This document shows, piece by piece, positions 18,227 to 27,629 of a stretch of DNA of 64,000 bases. The translations under genes and the position numbers were made by a program. This stretch comes from JBCCDY01 sp039030555 (lineage in GTDB: Bacteria > Bacteroidota > Bacteroidia > Cytophagales > Cyclobacteriaceae): the NCBI GenBank assembly GCA_039030555.1, contig JBCCDY010000012.1, forward strand, positions 89,044 through 153,043, in the 5' to 3' direction. Every line of letters begins with the position of its first letter. Within the stretch, counting starts at the first letter, position 1. The notes beneath the pieces are model-generated. The model saw only the letters and a list, made by a program, of their open reading frames with translations. It did not search any database and was not told where the DNA came from.

Positions 18227-18340
18227 TTTAGACTTATTCTAAACGTTGGCAAATATAGATTCTACATTAGGCTGTATACAATCGCCATATTGGTGAATTT
18301 AATATCCCTATAGTTAGGGGGTAATCACTACTACTAGTGA
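18227..18340 (-). promoter_or_regulatory. Composite iron control element, copy B
   Basis: Palindrome TTTAGAnnnnnTCTAAA at 18227-18243; perfect -7 octamer TATATTTG (minus) at 18250-18257; dyads at 18282-18296 (TCGCCA/TGGTGA), 18305-18320 (TCCCTA/TAGGGG) and 18325-18340 (TCACTA/TAGTGA). It drives the DUF4856/imelysin/HTTM/receptor operon. The rest of the gap up to 18555 holds nothing I can recognise. Confidence 0.82.
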
Positions 18341-18555
18341 TTTCAAAATAGCTCAACTTCTATAAGTTTAAGCAGTGCGAAAAAGACTATAAAAGAAATT
18401 GCGAATGAAGTAGAGTAAGCAAAATATCGATTTAGCAGAGTACTGCCCTTTCCAAATAAAGACAGAAAAGATTTAGAAATCTGACTGGAACAGCATTTAT
18501 AAAACACTTCCGAAAAAAACATTGAGCTGCAACCAGGCCTGAAAATGTTTTAAGC

Positions 18556-20286
18556 TTAAATTCCCTGGCTTGAACGCGCCACTAAAATGGGTTCTTTTAC
18601 ACGTTCTTTAGACATAACCGGGATTTTGGATTTCTGACCACGCTCCACTGAATGTTCTTTTCCAACCGGTTTTTCCTTTTTATGAGTTGGTTTGGATTTG
18701 TATGCTGCTATTAGCGTAATAACTCCCATAACCAGCCATGAAACATCAATGAAGAATGAATCCATATATCCCAGCGGCAGAGATTTCCAAAACCAGAGAC
18801 CCGAGTGTATCCCGTTCAGTACCGGAATAATAATACCAAGTATGCCAGCCGCAATAAGAGCATTTTTAGTAATTCTGAAATAATTTTTCGAAAAGTAAGC
18901 ATACACGGTATAACCAAACCAGAATGAATAAAACATCGCGGTCATTATATCGAAACGGTTAGCCATTTCCGCTGGAAGAATTTTAGTCAGGCAGAAAAAG
19001 AAAGCTATGGCCAGATACAGTCCAAGACAGAGCCCAAGATATATGGCGCCAACATAAGTGTTAAACTTCTTCCTGTGCTCATACATTTTCTTTTCTCTGG
19101 CAGCAAGCCAGATCATCACTCCAGAAATTATTACAAAACAGGTGATCATGGCAAGAAGGAAATAGATTCCTTTTATAAAGTACCCACCGTATTGCGCAAA
19201 GTGCAGGTTTCTGACTACGGAAAGTACACTACCCTCATACGCATTTTCACTTAATGGTTTCTGTTTAACCAGAGTACCATCGGATAATCTGTAGATGCTG
19301 AAAGTCGAATTGAAAAAATGTGACTCAGTATCAATATTGGCAGTAAATGTTATATGCGCATTGCTGTTATTGTAATTGATGACATTCAGAAAAACATTCT
19401 CAACTTCGAGATCATCCAGTTCTTTCAGATAACTTTCTGTCAGTTTATTAATGTCTGCCCGTTCAACAAGCTGCTCACCGGACTTCTCAAGATTGATAAT
19501 ATTGGGAAAGACACTCGAAATCATTTTATCTGTATCACCATCAAAAACAAATAGCAGGGTCGGTAGATAAACCAGTAAGGATAAGCCATAAAACGCACCA
19601 GTAACCGCATACATAAACTGAAAAGGAATACCAATAACACCTAAAGCTGTGTGTGCATCCGTCCAGAGGTTTTTAATGGTCGCTTTAAGACGAAATGTGA
19701 AAAAGTTGCTGATTATCTTTTGCCAGTGAACTATGATTCCGGTTATTATGGCAAAAAGAAAAAACAGAGCTACAAAGCCAGCAATATATATACCTACCAC
19801 CGGGATCGGTTCAAAGTAATGCAAGGCATATAAATAACTGCCCAGATGCTCTCTGTCCCGAATGAATTCCTTTGATCTTACCTCATAGGTATCTGGGCCA
19901 ATCATAAAATAGAATCCACTTTTTGAAATGGAATCCCGCTCCGAGCTGTATTTTTTTCCAGTTATACTATCGGCTTCGACTTTCAAGGCTCCGGAACTTA
20001 CATAAATGAATGGGTTGGCACCTTCACGGTAACCCATATTTATCGTTCGGTCATTAAGATTATACCCATCGGCCTTTACGAGTGCCAGTGCCCTTTCGAA
20101 ATCAATATCCTCACGATACTCTCCCTTAATGGTATTGTTCTCCCAGCGATTAATATTATCGAGGAAAAGAGCAAATGAGCCTGCAAAGAAACATACAAAC
20201 AGACCAACACTTATTACAATACCGCTAACGGTATGAGTATTAAAGAATACATTATAATTTCGATTATTCTTTTGCTTCTCCTCCAT
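18556..20286 (-). CDS. PepSY-associated membrane protein, ferric-siderophore reductase type (copy 1)
   Basis: A 576-residue inner-membrane protein with four main helices in the N- and central part, two periplasmic PepSY-like loops and an extra C-terminal helix bundle. Conserved phrases are FNTHTVSGIVISVGLFVCFFAGSFALF, WTDAHTALGVIGIPFQFMYAVTGAFYG and LHFAQYGG, with His residues in helices that could bind heme. PepSY membrane proteins of this type (PiuB, XusC, FpvG-like) are linked to reductive release of iron from siderophores. It is the last gene of a five-gene operon and is paralogous to 25260-26963. Confidence 0.88.
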   Translation of the reverse strand: MEEKQKNNRNYNVFFNTHTVSGIVISVGLFVCFFAGSFALFLDNINRWENNTIKGEYREDIDFERALALVKADGYNLNDRTINMGYREGANPFIYVSSGALKVEADSITGKKYSSERDSISKSGFYFMIGPDTYEVRSKEFIRDREHLGSYLYALHYFEPIPVVGIYIAGFVALFFLFAIITGIIVHWQKIISNFFTFRLKATIKNLWTDAHTALGVIGIPFQFMYAVTGAFYGLSLLVYLPTLLFVFDGDTDKMISSVFPNIINLEKSGEQLVERADINKLTESYLKELDDLEVENVFLNVINYNNSNAHITFTANIDTESHFFNSTFSIYRLSDGTLVKQKPLSENAYEGSVLSVVRNLHFAQYGGYFIKGIYFLLAMITCFVIISGVMIWLAAREKKMYEHRKKFNTYVGAIYLGLCLGLYLAIAFFFCLTKILPAEMANRFDIMTAMFYSFWFGYTVYAYFSKNYFRITKNALIAAGILGIIIPVLNGIHSGLWFWKSLPLGYMDSFFIDVSWLVMGVITLIAAYKSKPTHKKEKPVGKEHSVERGQKSKIPVMSKERVKEPILVARSSQGI

Positions 20287-20296
20287 TTCTTAAGAT

Positions 20297-20590
20297 TTAA
20301 ATCATTCCCGTTTTACCTGCATAAATTACGATGCTCGATACGGCGATGGTCAGTGCCAGTATAGCCCACGATTTCCATGCTTTCTTAATCCAATAGACCA
20401 TCATCATAAAAGCCACCCATACAATGAAGATGGAATAGATCGATGTATTCAGGATTACGCTAATATCCAGTAAGTAACCAAGGGCTATGTGTAGTGCATA
20501 GGTTGCCAGCAAAGAACCCAGAATGGCTGCCATTACCTTACTAAACCTTGTCCAGCCCGATTGAATAAGATATTTCCTGTTTGCTGGCAT
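20297..20590 (-). CDS. DUF3649-like small membrane protein (copy 1)
   Basis: A 97-residue protein with three transmembrane helices (about 17-38, 47-66, 72-92) and a short N-terminal MPANRKYLIQSGWTRFSKV. The WxxKxxWKSWAIL end of the second loop fits DUF3649, a family found next to siderophore receptors and PepSY reductases in proteobacteria. It lies 10 bp before the PepSY gene. The paralogue at 26968-27261 begins with almost the same residues. Likely a partner of the membrane reductase; the exact role is unknown. Confidence 0.75.
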   Translation of the reverse strand: MPANRKYLIQSGWTRFSKVMAAILGSLLATYALHIALGYLLDISVILNTSIYSIFIVWVAFMMMVYWIKKAWKSWAILALTIAVSSIVIYAGKTGMI

Positions 20591-20591
20591 A

Positions 20592-20933
20592 CTAAAGCAG
20601 ATTTACAATTAACTCAAAGAAAATTGCGCCTACTGAAAGCGCGACCAGATGAATTCCTGAAATGGTTTTAAAAGGGGCGAACAGCAGCATCAGGCTGGCT
20701 CCTATCATCCATAGGACCGAGCTGGCCAGAATGCCGTTTGCAACACCCAGTTTTGTACAAACCAGAAAACAGGCAATCAGAAAACTCAGCACAGATAGTG
20801 CTCTGGAAAATACTACTCTATCGGAAAGCCATTTTAAAGCGCCTTCTTTTTCAATTTCAACTTTGTCGGAGATGGCATACAATGCAACTACAGAAAAAAG
20901 CGTGGAAACTATGCTAAAAGAGTAGTTAATCAT
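20592..20933 (-). CDS. DUF3325-like small membrane protein (copy 1)
   Basis: A 113-residue protein with four predicted helices and a short cytoplasmic loop rich in charged residues (DKVEIEKEGALKW). The segment LMLLFAPFKTISGIH resembles the LLLPYRPR end of DUF3325 proteins, the usual neighbours of DUF3649 in iron-siderophore loci. One base pair separates its stop from the next start. The matching paralogue is 27277-27615. The role is inferred from the context only. Confidence 0.72.
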   Translation of the reverse strand: MINYSFSIVSTLFSVVALYAISDKVEIEKEGALKWLSDRVVFSRALSVLSFLIACFLVCTKLGVANGILASSVLWMIGASLMLLFAPFKTISGIHLVALSVGAIFFELIVNLL

Positions 20934-20978
20934 AGTCTAAAATATATTTGAGATCATTTTTCTTAATTAGCAATTCAT

Positions 20979-22745
20979 TCAAAAGTCATCGGATAACCTA
21001 AATATGTCAGCTAACTGCACACCAGTTGCATCAAAGACCTTTGTCGCAGTGTTGGTTGTCTCATCATATGAATACAAAGCATTTTCAGTTGGTGTTACAA
21101 TTCCAAAGAATGGTTCATCATCAATAAAGTAGGTTGTAGCGCCCTGAGCAAATACACTTACTGCTGGCAATCCATTCACCCTCGTCACCTGCTGGGTTTC
21201 CACATTTACCAATACGAAAGCTCCTGTAGGAGAATTGAATAAAAGCGCAAGAGCAAGATTAAGGTCATCTTCAGTGAAATTTTGAATACCTCCTCTGTCA
21301 TTAATAAGTTCGAGTAAAGCAGGATCAAGCGCCTCATTCACCAAAGCAAATGCCTCATTGTCTTTCCAGTAATTGAAACCAGTCATGAAAGTACCTAGTC
21401 CCTGAAGATTAGGATTGTTAATCTCTGGAATTTTAAAGTTGTACTCAGGATCATAATCTGTTGTTCCGGCAGGTATTTTCAGAACCGAGCCTGATATGGT
21501 AGGTACACTAAGGTTACCTGCATGCCAAAAATATAAGTTGCCATCTTCATCGATAAGTCTTCTTGATCCGTTAAAATAGATAACCTCACCCAAGCCTTCA
21601 AACATGGCAACATCTTGAACACCGCCTTGTGATATACTTACTACAGGTAGAGCAGCATCAACTACATTACCACCATCTTCTGTACGCATTGGTGCAAAGA
21701 ATTCATCATCATTTCTGAAAATAAATTGCTGATATCTTACAGGTTCATCTGGTATGGCTGCGTTGGCAAGAGACATATCCAATGTACCCGTCACTGTCAT
21801 GGTTGAGGGATCGAATGTCTGAATGATATCGGCACTGTTACGATCGTGGAATACACCAATATTATTATTTCTTGCAGCAATCTGGAAAGATTCCACATTA
21901 ATTGTAGCAATAAATCCATCCTGTATAAATTCCCCATTACCATTTACGAATAGGCGTTCGAATCCAGAAGAACCGTCCGTACGTGCTGCGAATATGGCCC
22001 CATCGATAAGTGATAAAGGGAAAAAACGCTGAAAAGAAACTCCTTGGTTCAAATTAACCGTTCCTGTTGGTAATTCGTCAAAATGATTGCCAAATCTAGC
22101 AGAACCGTCTTCAGTTACTCCAAGAATTACAAAGCCTGAAATCAAACGTTCATTCTCTGGTGCAATTGCTACCTCAAGAGACTCCTCAAAAGAACCATTT
22201 AAATCTCCGTTCAATGCAGTTAAAACCACCTCGTAGGTCGCCGATTCACGATAATTATGTGTTGGAACTAATTCATTTGAAGTAGTTCCATCTCCGAAAT
22301 CCCACCTAAAAGCTGTTCCATTTACCGACTCATTAATAAATGTTATTTCTCCCTCACTAACGATTTCGAATGTGAATGAAGTGGTTGGGGTGACACCTTC
22401 GAGAGCAGCATTAACAAATTGTTGAATGGTATCCGATAAGTTACTTATCGAGGCTATTAAAGTCACTTGATAAATACCTGCTGAAGCATAAGTGTGCATC
22501 GGATCACTATCATTAGAGGTATTACCGTCACCAAAATCCCAAACAAAATTATTCGCATTAATAGAGGTATTTGTAAAAGACACATTAAGCTCATTTGCTA
22601 TTGACGTAAAATCTGCTTCAGGCTCTGGAATTGGGCCGTCATCATCCCTACACGATATCAAAAAAAGCATTGAGCAGGACAACAGAAGGCAGGAAAACAC
22701 TGCCTTGAAAGTAACCTTTGCAAAAGGATTCTTTAAATAGATCAT
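20979..22745 (-). CDS. Surface lipoprotein with two PKD domains fused to a DUF4374-like domain
   Basis: A 588-residue lipoprotein (SPII signal ending LISC). Two PKD sandwiches follow at about 42-110 and 118-195, each with the signature WDFGDG. The remaining 390 residues form a DUF4374-like beta-propeller (SGFVILGVTEDGSARFGNH in part; MTVTGTLDMS; LVNVETQQVTRVNG). The DUF4374 lipoprotein XusB of Bacteroides thetaiotaomicron binds ferric enterobactin at the surface. I use the ATG at 22745, five bases after the receptor stop; an ATG at 22769 would overlap it. The paralogue at 27630-28862 lacks the PKD domains. Confidence 0.85.
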   Translation of the reverse strand: MIYLKNPFAKVTFKAVFSCLLLSCSMLFLISCRDDDGPIPEPEADFTSIANELNVSFTNTSINANNFVWDFGDGNTSNDSDPMHTYASAGIYQVTLIASISNLSDTIQQFVNAALEGVTPTTSFTFEIVSEGEITFINESVNGTAFRWDFGDGTTSNELVPTHNYRESATYEVVLTALNGDLNGSFEESLEVAIAPENERLISGFVILGVTEDGSARFGNHFDELPTGTVNLNQGVSFQRFFPLSLIDGAIFAARTDGSSGFERLFVNGNGEFIQDGFIATINVESFQIAARNNNIGVFHDRNSADIIQTFDPSTMTVTGTLDMSLANAAIPDEPVRYQQFIFRNDDEFFAPMRTEDGGNVVDAALPVVSISQGGVQDVAMFEGLGEVIYFNGSRRLIDEDGNLYFWHAGNLSVPTISGSVLKIPAGTTDYDPEYNFKIPEINNPNLQGLGTFMTGFNYWKDNEAFALVNEALDPALLELINDRGGIQNFTEDDLNLALALLFNSPTGAFVLVNVETQQVTRVNGLPAVSVFAQGATTYFIDDEPFFGIVTPTENALYSYDETTNTATKVFDATGVQLADIFRLSDDF

Positions 22746-22749
22746 TTTT

Positions 22750-25137
22750 CTAGAATTTATGTAATTCATACCTAAGTTTTACTGAATAATTGATACCCGG
22801 TCTGGGCACACGGAAATTGTCAAATATTTCTTCATTAGCAACATTATTGACCTGCATGGATATGCTGTATCCTTTCTCTGTCGCATAGGTCAATCCTAAA
22901 TCTATTGCATGTTGAGTAGGTATTATATTATCCTCATTACGCTGGTTTCCCTGCAAGATGACATCAAACTCGTCAACAAAATTATAGTAACTGAATAGTG
23001 TAAAATTATGATCTGACCTCCACGGAGTCTTACGTGTGTATCGAGCGGAGATATTGTAAAACAGTACTGGGATATTAGGAACCGGGCTCCCGATCAGATT
23101 GGTATTCGTAGTATTTATGTCTCCATCTGTCACAATATCCTGATGAGTGAAGTTGGCATCAATCTGCAATCCCTTTAATGGTGCAGAACTAAGTGACACC
23201 TCCACCCCATTTCCATCCACCTCAGCTTCATTAATAAACCTTCCAAGGTCATTTTCATTTCGGCCGGGAGCCAGTCTTATAAGATCTTCCTGATCCCTTA
23301 TAAAATAACTGGCCTCCAGAGAAATGTATCTGAAATCATTAAAATCATGTTTGAAATAGCCTCCAAAATTAAGGTTGTTACTCAATTCAGGTCTCAAACT
23401 GAAATTGGCACCTATGGTAATAAAATCACCAAAAACCTCGGAGCCGTCAGGTATCCTGAGCGCACGCTCATAACTTGCTCTTAAAAATATATTATCGGTA
23501 AAACTGTATTTCAGTCCGGCTCCATATCCCTGATCATTACCTGAAACACGACTATCAAAAATAAAGTCTCCACCTACCTGTGTTACCTGAATAGCCTGAT
23601 TGTCGAAATAGTAGATTTTACCAAAAATGATAGTTTCCAGTTTTTTATTAAACCATTTCCCCTCATATGAAAACCCCGAAATAAGTCTGTTTAATAGGGA
23701 AGGTACAGTATTTGGGTCAATGTTCTCTTCAGTAATTCGAAAACCCAAAGGATCATTACCTACGATTTTCTGATAGGCATAGAAATTACTGAACTTTAAG
23801 ATATGATTGGGAGTAATTCTATAGGAGAATGTAAGCCTTTGCGTAGATGATCTGTCGTTTCCCTCTCTCCTTGTCGGCCTGCCAGCAATTTCGTTTCCTC
23901 CACCCAGAGGAATCATCGGATTAATTTCACCAAACCAATTGTAAAGGTTTGTAGTAGAATCATCTACCGAATTATTTAGCCAAGCATAATTAACATAATA
24001 ATCAATATCAAGCTTTTCATTAGCCAGCACCTTTTTATACTTCAAAGATTGCAGGAATGCAGATCTAGTCCTTTCCGCCTCACCAATTGGTCTGTTACCA
24101 AGTCGAATACCATGCTGTATCTCATCGAAACGTTGATTGTAACTTATAGAATATATCAACTGATCTGCCCATGATTTTCCAGAGGTCCCCACCTGAATAT
24201 TCGCCATGGAAGACTGGTGCTGATTGTGGAATCTTCGTACCCGGACTTCTTCCTCTGTTGATGTTTCAACGACAAGATTCCGAACATCATTCCGATAATC
24301 GTTATCAGAAAAGTTGTAAAAGCCGGAGAAACTAGTAAACCAGTCCTTACCCCAGACTTTTGTTGCACTTAAAGCTCCAATATGAGTATTGAAAGAACCA
24401 AACTGATAGGAAGCGTCAAGGTAGTCTGTTTGAACAAGTTTAGGTACAACATTAATACCACCTGCCAGTGCATCGGTCCCTACATCTACTGGCATAACCC
24501 CTTTGTAGACATCTATACGCTCTATGGTGTTAACAGGTAAGTTGTTAACCTGTATACCTCCCCCTAATAGCTCTAAGGGTATTCCATCGTAGTAAATTCG
24601 GACTGACCTACCAGTAAATCCATTTAGTTGTATGTTGGCATCACTTCCTAATCCACCTGACTGACGGACTCTGACTCCTGCTGATCGGTCCAGCACATCA
24701 ATAACATCGGCAGATTCAAACTGAAATTCCTTAAGCTCAATGGACTTGACTTGAATAGGCTGCTCTGAAATTTCCCTACCGTAAGATTTCCCTTTGACAA
24801 CAATCTCATCCATCTCCACCATATCTTCGCTGAGTCGAATACTGAGTTGTAACGCTCTTCCTTCTTGTAGGGTAAGGGTCTTTTCTTGAGTTTCATACCC
24901 AACCCCTGATATAACTATAGTATAGTTGCCCTGATCTAATCCTATCAATTCAAACTCACCATTAGAATCGGTGGCTGCTCCCTGAGTAGTACCTTTAATA
25001 ACTACTGTGATACCGGGAAGTGCTTCATTATTTTCATCAGTGATTTTACCTCTGATGATTTCGCTTCCAGTCTCAAAAGCCGATGCAAAACTAAGTGTAG
25101 CTAATGTTATGCAAATATTAAGTAAAAATGATCTCAT
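22750..25137 (-). CDS. TonB-dependent siderophore receptor (XusA-like, copy 1)
   Basis: A 795-residue outer-membrane receptor. Signal peptide (1-20), carboxypeptidase-like domain (about 28-105: GKITDENNEALPGITVVIKGTTQG in part), plug (about 125-240: GVRVRQSGGLGSDANIQLNG, YKGVMPVDVGTDALAGGINV) and barrel. It is the first gene of a five-gene operon with a DUF4374 lipoprotein and PepSY reductase, the Xus arrangement. Its signal-peptide codons and operator are almost identical in DNA to those of the paralogous receptor at 28878-31259. A ferric xenosiderophore is the likely substrate. Confidence 0.9.
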   Translation of the reverse strand: MRSFLLNICITLATLSFASAFETGSEIIRGKITDENNEALPGITVVIKGTTQGAATDSNGEFELIGLDQGNYTIVISGVGYETQEKTLTLQEGRALQLSIRLSEDMVEMDEIVVKGKSYGREISEQPIQVKSIELKEFQFESADVIDVLDRSAGVRVRQSGGLGSDANIQLNGFTGRSVRIYYDGIPLELLGGGIQVNNLPVNTIERIDVYKGVMPVDVGTDALAGGINVVPKLVQTDYLDASYQFGSFNTHIGALSATKVWGKDWFTSFSGFYNFSDNDYRNDVRNLVVETSTEEEVRVRRFHNQHQSSMANIQVGTSGKSWADQLIYSISYNQRFDEIQHGIRLGNRPIGEAERTRSAFLQSLKYKKVLANEKLDIDYYVNYAWLNNSVDDSTTNLYNWFGEINPMIPLGGGNEIAGRPTRREGNDRSSTQRLTFSYRITPNHILKFSNFYAYQKIVGNDPLGFRITEENIDPNTVPSLLNRLISGFSYEGKWFNKKLETIIFGKIYYFDNQAIQVTQVGGDFIFDSRVSGNDQGYGAGLKYSFTDNIFLRASYERALRIPDGSEVFGDFITIGANFSLRPELSNNLNFGGYFKHDFNDFRYISLEASYFIRDQEDLIRLAPGRNENDLGRFINEAEVDGNGVEVSLSSAPLKGLQIDANFTHQDIVTDGDINTTNTNLIGSPVPNIPVLFYNISARYTRKTPWRSDHNFTLFSYYNFVDEFDVILQGNQRNEDNIIPTQHAIDLGLTYATEKGYSISMQVNNVANEEIFDNFRVPRPGINYSVKLRYELHKF

Positions 25138-25142
25138 CTTTA

Positions 25143-25255
25143 TTTAGACTAATTCTAAACAGAGGCAAAGTAAGAGCCTCATAATGCGAGATGCAATCGC
25201 TATATTGGTGAAATTTATATCGCTATAGTTAGGTGAAGATTACTACAACTAGTGA
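25143..25255 (-). promoter_or_regulatory. Composite iron control element, copy C
   Basis: Palindrome at 25143-25159, -7-like octamer TTACTTTG (minus) at 25166-25173, dyads at 25197-25211 (TCGCTA/TGGTGA), 25220-25235 (TCGCTA/TAGGTG) and 25240-25255 (TTACTA/TAGTGA). The palindrome ends five bases before the receptor ATG. Dyad 3 ends five bases from the stop of the upstream operon's last gene. Confidence 0.82.
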
Positions 25256-25259
25256 TAGT

Positions 25260-26963
25260 TTACTTCGTGGTAGCTTGTATTAAAAGTGCAGGCTCTTGAA
25301 TTTCTTCTCTCTTAATATCAAACATATCAGGAGTCAGATTTGTATCTTTTCTTCTCAAAATCTCTTTTTGCTTTTTAACCTTTGGCCTTGTGCTAAAGGC
25401 AACAATCAGCGTAACAGTACTCAGCACTAACCATGAGACATCAATAAAGAAGGAATCGACGTAGCCTAGCGGTAGAGATTTCCAGAACCACAAACCAGAT
25501 TGAATTCCGTTGGCAAGAGGTACTAAGATTCCAATAAGGCCAGCCAGTAACAGCGCATGCCTAGTTATTTTCGAATAGTTTTTAATCACTGCCGCATAAA
25601 TCGTATATGCCAGCCATGCTGCTCCAAAAAACCAGGCAACTACCGTAAAAGGTTCATAAAACCCAGAAGGTACAGCTTTGACTAAAACAAACATTAGCGC
25701 AAGAGCCTGGTATAATCCCATGCTTAGCCCTAGATAAGATGCACCAACGTATGTATTGAACGTTTTCTTATGTTCGTATATCTTTTTATCGCATGCCTTA
25801 AGCCAGATCATCACGCCTGAAGTGATCATAAAACAGGTCATTAGTGCCATGAGGAAATACAGCAGTTTGACGAAATAATTTCCGTAATCGGCAAAATGGA
25901 TTTTGTGAATGAATTCAACCACTGCTACCGAGTAAGCCGGAGAAGCTGAAGCCTCCTTATGGTGAAGCAGTTCTCCATCCCTCACTCTGTAGACATCCTG
26001 AACCGTATTAAAAAAGCCGCTTTTTAGGTCGGCTTGTACACTGATTACAAAGTGGGCATTCTTGTCTTTGAAATTGGAAACAGTAGTAAAAACATTATTT
26101 ATTTCTTTATTGGGGATGTTTCCTAAGGTTAGCTCAGCCAGTTCGTTTAGGTTTGGGTTTTCGTTGATAAAACCCTTCTGCTCATACTGTTTGAATGCGG
26201 GATCAGGATAAACAGTTTCAAACATGGACGCCTGATCTCCGCCAAAAAAAATCATCATATAAGGCATGAAGATCAGTATGGTCAGTCCGAATATGGCTCC
26301 TGTGACCGCATACATAAGCTGGAAAGGTAGTCCAATAACTCCAAGGGCGGTATGTGCATCGGTCCAAAGGTTTTTTAAAGAGCTTTTTAACCGGAACGTG
26401 AAAAAGTTTGAACGAATCTTTTCCCAGTGAATGATGATGCCCGTAATAATGGCGAATAGAAAAAACACGGCCACCAGACCTGACAAATACTGACCAATAA
26501 TGGGAATGGGTCTGAAATAATGCAGTCCATAAATGTAATCGCCAAGATGTGCTTCTACCTCTTTGGTATCATCGTAGTCTTCTAGCGTTTCTACATGAAA
26601 TTCCAGCAAAATATTTCCTTTTGCTACAGAATCCGGAAGGATATCCAAAGATGATTTAACAAGAGTTGAATCTGTCAATGGCTGTGAGAAAATATTGATA
26701 TGATTATCGTGGCTACTGATGCTGAATGTTCTACCATGCATATCGTAGCCTTTCTCTTCAACTTTCTTTAGCGCACCCTCGTAGTCGATAGCGGCTCTTG
26801 ATATTTCGTTTTTTTTGTTTATTTCCCAGTGATCTATATTCTTCATAAATAGAGCAAAAGCCCCACAAAAGAAGATTACAAACAAACCAAGACTTATAAC
26901 AATTCCAGTTACTGTGTGGGTGTTAAAAAAAATGTTATAGCTCCTGTTTTTTCTGTTTTCCAT
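25260..26963 (-). CDS. PepSY-associated membrane protein, ferric-siderophore reductase type (copy 2)
   Basis: A 567-residue paralogue of 18556-20286. It keeps FNTHTVTGIVISLGLFVIFF, IITGIIIHWEKI, WTDAHTALGVIGLPFQLMYAVTGA, IHFADYGNYFVKLLYF and the C-terminal SGLWFWKSLPLGYVDSFF, which is nearly unchanged between the two copies. The periplasmic loops differ more. Conserved His residues in helices are candidates for heme. It ends the second five-gene operon, 4 bp after the DUF3649-like gene. Predicted job: reductive iron release in or at the inner membrane. Confidence 0.88.
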   Translation of the reverse strand: MENRKNRSYNIFFNTHTVTGIVISLGLFVIFFCGAFALFMKNIDHWEINKKNEISRAAIDYEGALKKVEEKGYDMHGRTFSISSHDNHINIFSQPLTDSTLVKSSLDILPDSVAKGNILLEFHVETLEDYDDTKEVEAHLGDYIYGLHYFRPIPIIGQYLSGLVAVFFLFAIITGIIIHWEKIRSNFFTFRLKSSLKNLWTDAHTALGVIGLPFQLMYAVTGAIFGLTILIFMPYMMIFFGGDQASMFETVYPDPAFKQYEQKGFINENPNLNELAELTLGNIPNKEINNVFTTVSNFKDKNAHFVISVQADLKSGFFNTVQDVYRVRDGELLHHKEASASPAYSVAVVEFIHKIHFADYGNYFVKLLYFLMALMTCFMITSGVMIWLKACDKKIYEHKKTFNTYVGASYLGLSMGLYQALALMFVLVKAVPSGFYEPFTVVAWFFGAAWLAYTIYAAVIKNYSKITRHALLLAGLIGILVPLANGIQSGLWFWKSLPLGYVDSFFIDVSWLVLSTVTLIVAFSTRPKVKKQKEILRRKDTNLTPDMFDIKREEIQEPALLIQATTK

Positions 26964-26967
26964 AATA

Positions 26968-27261
26968 CTAACTATTGACAGTGTTTGATAGATATATTAT
27001 CGCAGCGCTTGCCATAGTTACGATCGTACAGAAAAGCCATGCCTTCCAAGCCACCCGTATCCAGTAAACAAAAAGGATAATTCCCGCCCACAGTAGAAAA
27101 GTGGTGAAAATGGCTGTTCCCCAGACTATCATGGTATTAAACTGGCTAGCCAAAGCCAGGTGAAAGGCGGTAGATGTAACCAGCCCCCCAATGATGGCTG
27201 CAGTAATCTTTCCAAACTTTGCCCAGAAAGATGTGGTCAGGTATCTTTTGTTAGCTGGCAT
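26968..27261 (-). CDS. DUF3649-like small membrane protein (copy 2)
   Basis: A 97-residue protein of the same length as its paralogue at 20297-20590, sharing MPAN(R/K)(K/R)YL at the N-terminus and VYWIRVAWKAWLF in the last third. Three transmembrane helices are predicted. It is placed between the DUF3325-like gene (15 bp gap) and the PepSY gene (4 bp gap). The constant order in the two operons suggests these small proteins form a complex with the PepSY protein. Confidence 0.75.
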   Translation of the reverse strand: MPANKRYLTTSFWAKFGKITAAIIGGLVTSTAFHLALASQFNTMIVWGTAIFTTFLLWAGIILFVYWIRVAWKAWLFCTIVTMASAAIIYLSNTVNS

Positions 27262-27276
27262 GGATATTCAGCATAT

Positions 27277-27615
27277 TTACGACAGTTCAATCACAATTAT
27301 TAATACAAACACAATGAGTGTATGTGATACTTTAAGCCTTTGAAAAGGTGCAAAAATCAGTATTGTGCTCGCTAAGAGGGTCCAAAGTACAATACTGCAG
27401 AAAATACCAGAAGCCAGTCCCATACCTTCTGCGAGTATAAAGGTACTGATTGCAAGCATTGTAAAAGAAAGTACTCTTGTTACAATTTTATGAGCGCACA
27501 ATACCTCAGTCATTCTTAGTATAGTTTTCCTTGAAGGGACAAACTCAGTCTTCATTGCCATCAAGTAAAGGGCAAATACCGAGAGAAACGAAAGTAGTAT
27601 GCTCATGCTATACAT
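27277..27615 (-). CDS. DUF3325-like small membrane protein (copy 2)
   Basis: A 112-residue protein with four predicted helices, paralogous in position, size and hydropathy to 20592-20933. The phrase TILIFAPFQRLKVSHTL matches LMLLFAPFKTISGIHLV there. It follows the DUF4374-like lipoprotein gene by 14 bp. An ATG three codons inside (MSILLSFLS) is an equally possible start. The function is not known. Confidence 0.72.
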   Translation of the reverse strand: MYSMSILLSFLSVFALYLMAMKTEFVPSRKTILRMTEVLCAHKIVTRVLSFTMLAISTFILAEGMGLASGIFCSIVLWTLLASTILIFAPFQRLKVSHTLIVFVLIIVIELS

Positions 27616-27629
27616 AAAATGATCAGGAT

